Positions 1-7,968 are shown, counted from the stretch's first letter. The stretch: DNA of 17,900 nucleotides from an uncultured Treponema sp. (GCA_937885235.1 CAKZZK010000317.1:1-17900), one strand, 5' to 3'. Notes: generated by a model not told the origin, from the sequence alone. Made by a program: numbers and translations.

Positions 1-83
1 TATATACGACAAAGTCGCTTTCGAATTCTTGCGACAAATTCCCTTACGAATAATATATATTGATTATAAAATTGAAATAACTA

Positions 84-112
84 TTGCAAGACTCAAATTT
101 TCGGACTATAAT
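84..112 (+). promoter_or_regulatory. Sigma-70-type promoter of the HD cassette
   Basis: A TTGCAA -35 box (84-89) and a perfect TATAAT -10 box (107-112) are separated by 17 nt. Transcription would start near 119-120, leaving a leader of about 60 nt before the ATG at 181. That leader holds a small inverted repeat (ATCGG 130-134, CCGAT 144-148) and a GGGAG ribosome-binding site (170-174). The promoter is read from consensus only. Confidence 0.7.
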
Positions 113-180
113 ACAAATAGCTATATTTTATCGGCATTTTATTCCGATTATAAAATTAGTCGTTTTATTGGGAGTGTACG

Positions 181-537
181 ATGTACTGCATAGAAATCGA
201 GGATTTGGTAGCAAATGCTTTGATTGAAATAGTGGAAAAGTCTCAGAAACGGACAGTTTCTTTCGATGTCCTTACAAGATATGGAAATATCGTTGTTGAA
301 AAGCTCGAAAGGGAAAACAAAGATGTTTATTTGTTGGTTTCGCGGGAGCGTACAGATTCCTTTATTCATGATTATACGGATTTTTTCGAACTAGGCAAAG
401 ACAAAGCCTCAATATCTTTAAGGGACAATATTGAAGTGTCTGAGTTAAAGAAAAAATTCAGGAGAAATATTGCACTTGATGTCTACCTTGCCTTTGTAAG
501 CGAGGAAGCCTTGCAGGTGCTAGGGATTGCCGCATAA
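181..537 (+). CDS. Hypothetical protein, 118 aa, partner of the HD hydrolase
   Basis: I do not recognise this family. The ATG follows GGGAG with 6 nt spacing, behind a clear promoter, so the start is well supported. The product is a soluble, charged, mixed alpha/beta protein with no signal peptide or membrane segment. It opens with an acidic helix-like stretch (about residues 5-21). Next come alternating hydrophobic and charged segments that look like beta strands (about 24-55), and then a basic segment (about 88-97, SELKKKFRRN). Its stop lies 3 nt before the ATG of the HD-domain gene, so the two are almost certainly co-transcribed and translationally coupled. A regulator, inhibitor or sensor subunit of the HD enzyme is a reasonable inference, but nothing in the sequence proves it. 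The gene shares the AT-rich composition of its partner. Confidence 0.75.
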   Translation: MYCIEIEDLVANALIEIVEKSQKRTVSFDVLTRYGNIVVEKLERENKDVYLLVSRERTDSFIHDYTDFFELGKDKASISLRDNIEVSELKKKFRRNIALDVYLAFVSEEALQVLGIAA

Positions 538-540
538 AAG

Positions 541-2151
541 ATGTCTGTAAAGCAAATAAAAGACCCTGTTTATGGGTATATAGATATAGATGCGTCTTTG
601 ATGGGGGAGGTGGTGGATTCTCCCGCTTTTCAACGCTTGCGGCATGTTAGGCAGACAAGTTATACCCCGTTGTATTCATCTGCCTTGCATAACAGATTTA
701 TCCATTCTCTGGGGGTATATCATTTGGGGCAGATAGCCATGAAAGCTGTGATTGCATCTGCTTCTTCAAAAATTGTTAAAATAATAGAATCTGAAAAGCT
801 TGCTAGTGATTTTGAACTTGCCTGTTTGTTGCATGATGTGGGGCATTCTCCGTTTTCCCATACGGGAGAATATTTTTATTTAAAATTAAAGGGTAAAAAG
901 GAACCTTTGTTATATGAGCTATTAAAGAGTGCTGTTGGTAGTCAATCTTTCCGCAAAGATTTCGATCGCTATCATTCTGAGCAAAGCGAGGCTAAACCGC
1001 ATGAAATGATGAGCGCCTTAGTAGGAATTCAAAAATTTTCAAAAATTCTCAATAATAAAGAATTTTTTACTCGATGTATAACGGGATATTTGTATAAAAC
1101 GGATTCTGTTGAAGGTGACATAAAAAATGCCTTTATCCAGCTACTCAATTCCTCTTGTATTGATGTTGATAAAATTGATTATCTTTTGCGTGATGCTTTC
1201 GTAACGGGATATGATACTATAGCGATTGATTATAAAAGGCTTTTAGGAAGCATTGAATTGAAAAATATAAAGGAGCGCATTCAACTTGTATTTAAGAAAA
1301 GTGCTTTGAGCGTGTTGGAAAATGTTATCTATGCACATGATGCAGAGCGAAAGTGGATTCAGAATCATCCTGTTGTACAATATGAAGCTTTCTTATTGCA
1401 GGAAGCAATAGAAGCTGTTAGAAATTATTATTCACATCAAACTCCCCCAGTATATATTTTTTCTGTTGATGCCCTTTCTGAGAAGGGAATTTCGGTTGGG
1501 AATGAAAAAATCAGCCTTTTGTGTGATGATGATATCGTGTATACAATGAAAAACAGGTTGGCGAATTCATTGGTTTCTGAGTATTTCGATAGAAGGAAAC
1601 GGCGTCATCCCGTATGGAAATCCGAGGCAGAATATAGAGTTGTCTTTGATACTGCAAAAGGAAAAAAATGGCTTACAGACTTTGAGGAGGACTTAAAGCT
1701 TACTGAAAAATTTCTTCGTGAGGAATGTGATTTCCCAATTCTCAATAAGGACTCTGAAAAAAGATGCCAAGGAATATTGAAATCTGTGCTTAGTCAGATA
1801 AGGCAGGATAATAGCTCCATGGCTGAGATGAAATATCGATATGTGCACATAAAAAAAATGTTTACAGCATTTAAAAAGTTGGCAAAAAAATTGAATATAA
1901 ATTTCGATTTTGTGATTATTAGTGCGAGCCGTTTTACAAGTGGTTTTTCAAAGTCCTCGTTAAAAAAACTATTGATTGATTTCCCAAGTTTAAAGGAACA
2001 ACGTTCATTAGAGGAAGTAAATTCGCTGTTAAATGGGGATAAGCCTATGAGCAAGGAATTTTATTATCTCTATTATAAACGTAAAGAAGGATTCTCTATA
2101 GATTTGGCAAAATTTGTGAGCGAAATAAAAAAAATTATTCCGGAACAATAA
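541..2151 (+). CDS. HD-domain phosphohydrolase, SAMHD1/dGTPase-like (COG1078 type)
   Basis: This is a 536-aa HD-superfamily metal-dependent phosphohydrolase. The start fits the family, which opens with a DPVYGYI motif (here residues 8-14). The metal-binding set can be traced: H55 in RFIHS, H98-D99 followed by GHSPFSH (H102, H107), H154 in HEMMSALVG, and D210 in IDVDKIDYLLRD (207-218). This matches the H...HD...D arrangement of SAMHD1 and bacterial dNTP triphosphohydrolases, including the later YKRLL segment (231-235). By family knowledge the likely reaction is hydrolysis of dNTPs to deoxynucleosides and triphosphate in the cytoplasm. Substrate is not determined. The C-terminal half (about 290-536) is charged and unrecognised. 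The gene is coupled to the 118-aa gene (3 nt gap) and is visibly AT-rich compared with everything from 2628 to 16975, which suggests horizontal acquisition. A housekeeping role is possible. Phage defence by dNTP depletion is known for dGTPase homologues. Confidence 0.88.
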   Translation: MSVKQIKDPVYGYIDIDASLMGEVVDSPAFQRLRHVRQTSYTPLYSSALHNRFIHSLGVYHLGQIAMKAVIASASSKIVKIIESEKLASDFELACLLHDVGHSPFSHTGEYFYLKLKGKKEPLLYELLKSAVGSQSFRKDFDRYHSEQSEAKPHEMMSALVGIQKFSKILNNKEFFTRCITGYLYKTDSVEGDIKNAFIQLLNSSCIDVDKIDYLLRDAFVTGYDTIAIDYKRLLGSIELKNIKERIQLVFKKSALSVLENVIYAHDAERKWIQNHPVVQYEAFLLQEAIEAVRNYYSHQTPPVYIFSVDALSEKGISVGNEKISLLCDDDIVYTMKNRLANSLVSEYFDRRKRRHPVWKSEAEYRVVFDTAKGKKWLTDFEEDLKLTEKFLREECDFPILNKDSEKRCQGILKSVLSQIRQDNSSMAEMKYRYVHIKKMFTAFKKLAKKLNINFDFVIISASRFTSGFSKSSLKKLLIDFPSLKEQRSLEEVNSLLNGDKPMSKEFYYLYYKRKEGFSIDLAKFVSEIKKIIPEQ

Positions 2152-2280
2152 GCGTAGAGAAGTATTTGTCTTGATAAATCCTACTGTTCTAGTCGTTGGC
2201 TATGAACTGACGAAACTCGTCAAAATTTGATGTCAGATATATTGTTTTTAAGAGTTTGCACGATAACTACGTGTGACTTT
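2152..2280. other. Non-coding stretch after the HD cassette
   Basis: No gene or convincing terminator is visible here. The only structure is a perfect short inverted repeat, TGACGA (2208-2213) and TCGTCA (2217-2222), with a 3-nt loop followed by AAAA rather than a T-tract. It could be an operator or a weak hairpin. The stretch stays AT-rich like the cassette. Confidence 0.4.
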
Positions 2281-2480
2281 AGTTTCCGGGTGGTGTCACA
2301 GAAAGTATGCCCCTTGAAAAACAATGGCAAGCAAAATTATTTGTGCAAAACTTGCCGTCATCAATAGGTGAAAATTACAATGCTCTCCGTAAAATGTCAT
2401 GAACGAGGGCTTGAGCGGAATGGGTACGGACGAAATTGCGAAATCGGTAGACGGAATAAAAAAGGCGTTGGATTCATTTC
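2281..2480 (+). pseudogene. Degenerate IS1-like transposase N-terminus (fossil)
   Basis: Read from 2308, the frame gives CPLKNNGKQNYLCKTCRHQ, then a stop at 2365-2367. That resembles the zinc-finger start of IS1-family InsA-type transposases, in which CPxC, NG, GKQxYxCxxC and a terminal Q/F are typical. The first CPxC pair is damaged. In another frame, 2400-2470 reads MNEGLSGMGTDEIAKSVDGI followed by KKAL, which looks like the helix-turn-helix that follows the zinc finger in such proteins. The two parts are out of frame and separated by a stop. No terminal inverted repeats or target duplication were found. The rest of the element is absent: the terminator at 2457-2494 overlaps its end. The family assignment rests on motif recognition alone. 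Confidence 0.5.
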
Positions 2481-2494
2481 CAACGCCTTTTTTA
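2457..2494 (+). terminator. Rho-independent-type hairpin terminator
   Basis: A stem of about 15 bp (TAAAAAAGGCGTTGG 2457-2471, complement 2480-2494) closes an 8-nt loop (2472-2479). The 3' arm ends in a T-run and the 5' arm begins with an A-run, so it could work in both directions. It separates the HD cassette and transposase fossil from the ATP-grasp gene. Confidence 0.8.
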
Positions 2495-2550
2495 TTTCAA
2501 AAGGACAGCTGCGCCGCCGATATTTCGCCTTGAAAGGGCGTGCTGCACGT

Positions 2551-2576
2551 TTTTGCACGGTGTACAGTGTGCAAAA
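2551..2576. promoter_or_regulatory. 26-bp dyad, candidate operator before the ATP-grasp gene
   Basis: Perfect 8-bp arms, TTTTGCAC (2551-2558) and GTGCAAAA (2569-2576), flank a 10-bp centre that contains the palindrome TGTACA (2561-2566). By direct comparison, 22 of 26 positions are symmetric. A smaller dyad, GTGCTGCAC, lies just upstream (2540-2548). The site ends 51 nt before the ATP-grasp start codon, a position expected for a transcription-factor operator. No strong -10/-35 pair was seen here. The protein that would bind is unknown. Confidence 0.5.
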
Positions 2577-2627
2577 CACTGGAAATTTCCGAAAATTACC
2601 AAGATATGCTTTTGTGGGAGTAAAATT

Positions 2628-3959
2628 ATGCGTATTGTCTTCTATAATACTAATTCAAATATCTTCCACGGCGAGTCCATAGATGTGCGCTCGCTTCCTT
2701 CGCGCAAAAGCGCGTGGGAAGGACTGTGCGAACGCTATCCTCAGCACGAATTCTGCATCGTCACGCAGCCGCCGGGGACTTTCCTTGTGGATATGGCGGG
2801 CGGCGAGCTTGCCGAGCAGTCGCTGTGCTGCAAGCTTGCACAGGGGGAGGGAGCGGAGGATATTGCCGAAGAGATTCTTGCCCTCAAGCCAGACCTTGCC
2901 ATTGCGGCAAGCTTCTGGGCGCCTCCCTATGACTGGTTCCCCCTTAAAGATGCCATGATTGCAGAGCTCCTGCGAAAGCGGGGCGTGCAGGCTGTCTGCC
3001 ACAGCGCGGAAACAGCGTTCTGCTGCTTTGACAAGGCAAAGACGCACAGCCTGCTTGAAAGGCTCGGCTACCCCATGCCAAAGTCCCTCTTGGTGGACCA
3101 CGAGCTTTTTCACTGCGAGCGGAGGGTAAAAGACGTAAAGGCAAACGTCTACAAAGAATATATACTTTCGGAACTGCAAAAGCTCCGCTATCCCGTGGTC
3201 ATCAAGGACACGCTGGGACTCAGTTCCTACAGCATGGAGGTGGCGGTCAGCTTCAGGCAGGCTGTGGCATATCTCTCTTCGGGCAGGACGAGCGGGGACA
3301 GGCTAGTGGAGGAATATCTCGACGGGGGGCAGTTCGGCACGGAAATTTACGGAAAGAACGGTTCTTATGCCGTCATGCCCCCCTGTGCCTTTTCCGTGAA
3401 CAGGTACGGCATCACCAGTCCCAAGCAGAGCGTCAAGATAGGTCCCGTGACACGTATCAGCGATATGCAGGAAATGCTGCGCCGTCTGGCGGCTGACCTG
3501 CAGCTTGAAGGCTGTGCCCAGGTGGACATGGTGTTCTGCCAGGGACGCTGGCACATCATCGAGATAAACCCGCGGCTCTCCGGTATGACGGAAAGCTACG
3601 CGGCGTCCCTCGGTGTTTCCGTGCAGGAGCTGCTCCTGCAAACTGCGCTCGGCAAGTTGCCTGACGAAAGCAGGCTTTTGCCCGTCATGAACTTCAAGCT
3701 GCCCATCATCAGCGAAGGGCAGATGGCGGAGCTGTATGCGCTTCCCTTTGTCTGTGCCGTAAACCAGATACATAACCGCGCGGCAAAGCAGGAGCGGGAA
3801 AAAGGCTATGCGGAACTCATACTCCGTGCGCCTGCGAGGGAGATGGAAAGCCTTTCTGAAGTCTTTGAGGAACTGGCGAGGCGTTTCCCAGAGCTCATGG
3901 AGCCTGTCTTTCTGCGCAATGCCCGCAGCCTCTTCCGGCAATACTGGGGGCTTTGCTAA
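2628..3959 (+). CDS. ATP-grasp domain protein of unknown substrate
   Basis: This is a 443-aa cytoplasmic ATP-grasp ligase. I place the start at ATG 2628, preceded by GGGAG (2616-2620, 7 nt spacing). A longer frame from 2553 would run through the dyad and has no ribosome-binding site. The N-terminal part (1-130) is a Rossmann-like pre-ATP-grasp region starting MRIVFYNTN. The ATP-grasp fold follows: K193 in VVIKDTLGLSS (nucleotide-binding lysine and small loop), E228/E229 in LVEEYLDGG (adenine-pocket strand), and the metal site D300 in AQVD with E312 and N314 in IIEINPRLSGM. The family joins a carboxylate to an amine, thiol or similar group through an acyl-phosphate. The closest look is to carbamoyl-phosphate-synthase-like or amino-acid-ligase members. 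The C-terminal 100 residues are not recognised. It is followed by an 87-nt gap and is probably not part of the sugar operon, although no terminator separates them. GC-richer than the upstream cassette. Confidence 0.85.
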   Translation: MRIVFYNTNSNIFHGESIDVRSLPSRKSAWEGLCERYPQHEFCIVTQPPGTFLVDMAGGELAEQSLCCKLAQGEGAEDIAEEILALKPDLAIAASFWAPPYDWFPLKDAMIAELLRKRGVQAVCHSAETAFCCFDKAKTHSLLERLGYPMPKSLLVDHELFHCERRVKDVKANVYKEYILSELQKLRYPVVIKDTLGLSSYSMEVAVSFRQAVAYLSSGRTSGDRLVEEYLDGGQFGTEIYGKNGSYAVMPPCAFSVNRYGITSPKQSVKIGPVTRISDMQEMLRRLAADLQLEGCAQVDMVFCQGRWHIIEINPRLSGMTESYAASLGVSVQELLLQTALGKLPDESRLLPVMNFKLPIISEGQMAELYALPFVCAVNQIHNRAAKQEREKGYAELILRAPAREMESLSEVFEELARRFPELMEPVFLRNARSLFRQYWGLC

Positions 3960-4008
3960 AATTAGGTAAAACGTAAGTAAAAAAAATCATTTTCAAAGTA
4001 AATTTTCC

Positions 4009-4036
4009 TTGCATATTTGCAAAACTATGGTAAAAT
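4009..4036 (+). promoter_or_regulatory. Candidate promoter of the sugar operon with overlapping dyad
   Basis: TTGCAT (4009-4014) and TAAAAT (4031-4036) are separated by 16 nt. The -10 box is good (5 of 6), the -35 box weak (3 of 6). A 14-bp dyad, TTGCA-TATT-TGCAA (4009-4022), overlaps the -35 box and shares the TGCAAAA half-site seen upstream of the ATP-grasp gene. If used, transcription would start near 4043, only a few bases before ATG 4047. Confidence 0.4.
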
Positions 4037-4046
4037 AACTGTATCT

Positions 4047-7025
4047 ATGGCAAAGATAAAGATAAAAAAAAGCTTTCGGAACCTGCTGATTGCCCTTGCG
4101 GTGGTCATCGTGCTTTCCGTAGTCCTGCGGCTCTTGCCAGACAAGACGTTCAAGGACAAATACGACGGCTATGACCTTACGAGCCTTGCAGGGGCTGCAT
4201 CATCTTCCAAGACTTATGCGGAGTACCTGCGGGAACACGAAGGGGCGGCAGAACCTGCGCTTGCCGTCGCTGTCGCCGTGCAGGACTATGATGAGGCAAA
4301 AAGCTACGGAGTTTCCGTCGAAACAAACTACCGTGGCAAGGCGGCAGTCGTCACGGCGGATGAGTCTTCCGTCACCTGGTCTGTGGATGTGGGTCAGCCG
4401 GGTTTCTACAATATAGAGATGGAGTATATCGCCGTTCCCTCGCGGAATGTGAACATGGAACGCATCCTCTATATCAATGGCGAGGTTCCGTTCAGCGGCT
4501 CTGATATGTCTTTTTACCGGCTCTGGAAAGACGGCGGCCCCGTAAGGCAGGACAACCGCGGCAACAGCATCCGTCCCACGCAGGAAGAGCTTTTCAGCTA
4601 TCAGACCGTCATGTTCAAAAGCAATATGGGCTACGAGGTGGAGCCGTATAAATTTTACTTTGCCAAAGGCACGAACACTATCACGCTGGAATCTACAAAC
4701 GAGCCGATGGCTATCAGCAGGCTGTCGCTTGTTCCCGTGGCTTCCTACGACAGCTACGAGCAGTATGTGGCAAAGCAGAAAAGCAGACCGGAGGATTTCT
4801 CTGCAAGCGGCATTTCCGTCAAGGTGCAGGGGGAAAATTCCGTCGTGCGCTCTGACCCTTCGCTTTTTGCCCGTTATGACCGTTCCTCTGCGAACACGGA
4901 GCCAAACAGCGTTTCCCGCACGGTGCTCAATTATTCCGGCGGGGATTCCTGGCGTTCCCCGGGGCAGTGGATTGAGTGGGATATGGAGGTTCCCGAAGAC
5001 GGCTGGTATACGCTTTCCGTAAAGGCGCGGCAGCTCTATCAGCGGGGCTATGTTGCCTACCGCTCTGTCTATATTGACGGTGTTATCCCTGTGGACGGGC
5101 TGAAGTCCGTGGGCTTTCCCTATAGCTCTGACTGGAAGCTTTCGACGCTTGCGGGCAAGGATGGCAAGCCGTATTCATTCTATCTTACAAAGGGCAGCCA
5201 CCGCGTAAGGCTTGAAGTGACGCTCGGTGAGCTTGGTTCAATCGTCAGCGACTTGCAGGACTGCATCTACCGCCTGAACGTCATCTACCGCAAGATTCTC
5301 GTGCTGACGGGGGTGAACCCTGACCAGTTCCGCGACTACGCCATAGACAAGGTATACCCGGAGCAGGTGGAAGCCATGCTGCAGGAAAGCAGAAGGCTCT
5401 ATTACTACGTGGACAAATTCGTTGCCATCACGGGCGAAAAATCAGACAAGATTGCCCCTGCGGAAACGCTTGCCATACAGCTGGAGCAGTTCTACAAGCA
5501 TCCTGACCGCATCACCAAGGCTTTTGCAAACTTCAAGGAAAATATCACGTCGCTCGGCACTTCGCTGCTTTCTATTTCGGAATCAAAGCTCGATGTTGAC
5601 TACCTCTTGCTGCAGAGTGCGGCGGACAAGGTGAAGCCCGTAAAGTCTGGCTTTTTCAGAAATGCGGCGCATGAGTTTGCAGCTTTCATCTCGTCGTTCT
5701 TTGTGGATTCTGCAAGCATCGGCAATGTCTACGGCAAGGATGCCGAGCACCTCATAGAGGTGTGGATTGTGACGGGGCGCGACCAGAGCCAGATTCTCAA
5801 AAATATGGTTGACGACAGCTTTAGCCCTGCTTCCGGCATAAACGTAAATGTAAAGCTCATCAACATCAACTCCCTGCTGACTGCTGTCGTTGCGGGCAAC
5901 GGGCCTGACGTTGTGGTTTCCGCATACTCGCGGGCACCTGTGGATTACGCGCTCAGGAACGCGGTTGTTGACTTGCGCCGCTTTTCCGACTGCGACAAGG
6001 TGCTGGGTGATTTCCACCCGAGCGCATACGAGGGCTACAAGTATGACGGCGGGCTTTTCGCGCTGCCGGAGCAGGAGACATTCAACTTGCTCTTTTACCG
6101 CAAGGACATCCTTGAACAGCTTGGCGTTTCCGTGCCTCGCACTTGGGACGAGCTTGTGGAAATCCTGCCGACCCTGCAAGGTAACAACCTGTCTGTCGGC
6201 ATTCCGTATCCCACGCTGCTGACGGCGGAGTCAGACATCATGAATTTCTATTCGATGATTTACCAGCGGGGCGGCACCGTCTACAACGAGGCGGGAACAA
6301 AATCCGTCATAGACAGCGAGGAGGGCATTGCCTCGTTCAAGCTCTACACGAGTTTCTACAACAGCTACGGGCTTCCCACTGTCTTTGACTTTGTGAGCCG
6401 CTTCCGCACCGGCGAGATGCCTTTGGGCATACAGAACTACACGGCTTACAACACGCTTTCCGTATCTGCGCCGGAAATTCGGGGGCTGTGGGACTTTACC
6501 TATATCCCCGGCACTCCCCGCAGGGACGGCAGCATAGACCGCTCCAATATTGCGGGAACGGTGTGCACGATGATGATACAGAAAGGACCTGAGCTGTCAA
6601 AGCTGCCTGCCAATGCTGATGCCGCAACGCTTGCCGCCGCCCGCAAGAATGAGGTGCGGATGAGCGATGCCTGGGAGTTTATGAAGTGGTGGGCTTCTAC
6701 TGACACGCAGGTGCGCTATGGCCGTGAGCAGGAAGCCATACTCGGTTCCTCCGGCCGCTATGCGACGGCAAATGTGGAAGCGCTCAAACAGCTTTCCTGG
6801 AACAGCCGTCAGATAGGTATATTGACGAAGTCCCTGAATGAGGCTGTCGGTCTGCCTGAGGTGCCGGGAAGCTACTACACGCCGCGCTACGTGGTAAACG
6901 GCATCAGGCGTGTCTTTAACGAAAAGGATGATCCCCGTGAAACCCTCATTGACTACACAAGGAAGGTTAACGAGGAAATAAGCCGCAAACGGCAGGAATT
7001 CAAGCTGCCGCTGGAGCAGGAGTAA
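4047..7025 (+). CDS. Giant membrane-anchored sugar-binding protein with N-terminal CBM-like domains
   Basis: This 992-aa protein has an ABC solute-binding domain (family 1) at its C-terminus, about 568-985, roughly the size of a whole ordinary binding protein. Landmarks are GNGPDVVV (617-624), FALPEQETFNLLFYRKDIL (671-689) and PRTWDELVEILPTLQ (697-711), all typical of sugar-binding proteins. The N-terminus has one membrane span (about 11-30) with no lipobox cysteine, so it is probably anchored facing the periplasm. Two beta-sandwich-like segments follow (about 85-232 and 255-393). Each has strands ending in YxxYFxKGxNTITLE- or FYLTKGSHRVRLE-type motifs, as in carbohydrate-binding modules. Residues 395-560 look helical and may be a spacer. 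ATG 4047 is preferred over TTG 4017 because the longer version adds ten residues before the natural basic-hydrophobic leader. Neither start has a good ribosome-binding site. It would deliver a sugar to permease pair A. Confidence 0.85.
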   Translation: MAKIKIKKSFRNLLIALAVVIVLSVVLRLLPDKTFKDKYDGYDLTSLAGAASSSKTYAEYLREHEGAAEPALAVAVAVQDYDEAKSYGVSVETNYRGKAAVVTADESSVTWSVDVGQPGFYNIEMEYIAVPSRNVNMERILYINGEVPFSGSDMSFYRLWKDGGPVRQDNRGNSIRPTQEELFSYQTVMFKSNMGYEVEPYKFYFAKGTNTITLESTNEPMAISRLSLVPVASYDSYEQYVAKQKSRPEDFSASGISVKVQGENSVVRSDPSLFARYDRSSANTEPNSVSRTVLNYSGGDSWRSPGQWIEWDMEVPEDGWYTLSVKARQLYQRGYVAYRSVYIDGVIPVDGLKSVGFPYSSDWKLSTLAGKDGKPYSFYLTKGSHRVRLEVTLGELGSIVSDLQDCIYRLNVIYRKILVLTGVNPDQFRDYAIDKVYPEQVEAMLQESRRLYYYVDKFVAITGEKSDKIAPAETLAIQLEQFYKHPDRITKAFANFKENITSLGTSLLSISESKLDVDYLLLQSAADKVKPVKSGFFRNAAHEFAAFISSFFVDSASIGNVYGKDAEHLIEVWIVTGRDQSQILKNMVDDSFSPASGINVNVKLININSLLTAVVAGNGPDVVVSAYSRAPVDYALRNAVVDLRRFSDCDKVLGDFHPSAYEGYKYDGGLFALPEQETFNLLFYRKDILEQLGVSVPRTWDELVEILPTLQGNNLSVGIPYPTLLTAESDIMNFYSMIYQRGGTVYNEAGTKSVIDSEEGIASFKLYTSFYNSYGLPTVFDFVSRFRTGEMPLGIQNYTAYNTLSVSAPEIRGLWDFTYIPGTPRRDGSIDRSNIAGTVCTMMIQKGPELSKLPANADAATLAAARKNEVRMSDAWEFMKWWASTDTQVRYGREQEAILGSSGRYATANVEALKQLSWNSRQIGILTKSLNEAVGLPEVPGSYYTPRYVVNGIRRVFNEKDDPRETLIDYTRKVNEEISRKRQEFKLPLEQE

Positions 7026-7029
7026 GCGT

Positions 7030-7968
7030 ATGAGCGAAATATGGAAAAAATATTGTAAGAAAAAGCGGCTCGAACTTTCTGACACCGTGCGCAGCATAAA
7101 GGTGCACAAATTCTGCTACCTCTTCCTGCTGCCTTATGCCGTGCTGTTCATCACGTTCAACGTGCTGCCCATCATCAGCTCCATTTACTACAGCTTTACG
7201 AATTTCAATATTCTGGAAAAGCCTGAGTTCATCGGCATGAGGAATTACATAAACCTCTTCCTTCAGGATGAGGTGTTTCAGATTGCCGTAAAGAACACCT
7301 TCCTCACCGCGCTCGTGGTGGGACCGGTGGGCTATATCCTTGCATTCATCTTTGCATGGCTCATCAATGAGCTGCCCCGCTGGATACGGACAATCATCGT
7401 CCTCTTTTTTTATACGCCGTCCATTTCCGCGCAGGCATACCTTGTCTTTAAAAACCTCTTCAGCGATGACCGCTATGGCTGGGCAAACTCGTGGCTTATC
7501 AAAGTCGGCTTTCTCAGCAAGCCCATACTCTTCCTGTCTGACCCGCGCTATGCGATGAAGGTCATTATCCCCGTCTGCCTGTGGATGTCTTTGGGAACCG
7601 GCTTCCTTGCCTTTGTTGCGGGACTGAAAGGGCTGGATAAGTCCCAGTACGAGGCGGGCTACATAGACGGCATTCAGAACCGCTGGCAGGAGCTGTGGTT
7701 TATCACGCTTCCCAATATGAAGCCCATGCTGCTCTTCGGCGCGGTTATGTCCATCACTAATGCCTTTAACGTCTGCGATATTCCGATGGCGCTTGCGGGC
7801 TATCCGTCCACGGAATACTGCGCGCGCACTGTGGTGACGCACCTCTTTGACTACGGCTTTACGCGCTTTGAGATGGGCTATGCATCCGCAATAGCAACCA
7901 CGCTGTTCCTTGCCATGATTATCTGCAACAAGGTGATTCAGGCTATGCTGAACAGAGTAGGGCACTGA
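7030..7968 (+). CDS. Sugar ABC transporter permease A1 (MalF/UgpA-like)
   Basis: This 312-aa integral membrane protein has about six hydrophobic spans, beginning with 28-50 (CYLFLLPYAVLFITFNVLPI). The EAA loop, which docks the ATPase, lies at about 207-232 (YEAGYIDGIQNRWQELWFITLPNMKP). It carries the usual E-A-x(2)-D-G and LP-x(4)-P landmarks, with G in place of the second A. The length is normal for a MalF-type sugar permease. ATG 7030 lies 4 nt after the preceding stop, with the GGAG-rich 3' end of that gene as ribosome-binding site. With the next gene it should form the channel for the giant binding protein. The operon encodes no ATPase partner. Confidence 0.93.
   Translation: MSEIWKKYCKKKRLELSDTVRSIKVHKFCYLFLLPYAVLFITFNVLPIISSIYYSFTNFNILEKPEFIGMRNYINLFLQDEVFQIAVKNTFLTALVVGPVGYILAFIFAWLINELPRWIRTIIVLFFYTPSISAQAYLVFKNLFSDDRYGWANSWLIKVGFLSKPILFLSDPRYAMKVIIPVCLWMSLGTGFLAFVAGLKGLDKSQYEAGYIDGIQNRWQELWFITLPNMKPMLLFGAVMSITNAFNVCDIPMALAGYPSTEYCARTVVTHLFDYGFTRFEMGYASAIATTLFLAMIICNKVIQAMLNRVGH

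Noticed and set aside
2208..2222. Terminator for the HD cassette
   Set aside because: The 6-bp inverted repeat is short and is followed by AAAA rather than a T-run on the + strand; the hairpin at 2457-2494 is far stronger.
2553..2627. Extended N-terminus of the ATP-grasp protein
   Set aside because: It would start within the dyad with no ribosome-binding site; ATG 2628 has GGGAG at proper spacing.
2368..2682. Open frame of 104 codons across the intergenic region
   Set aside because: It runs through the transposase fossil, the terminator hairpin and the start of the ATP-grasp gene, and has no ribosome-binding site. Its protein looks like random translation.
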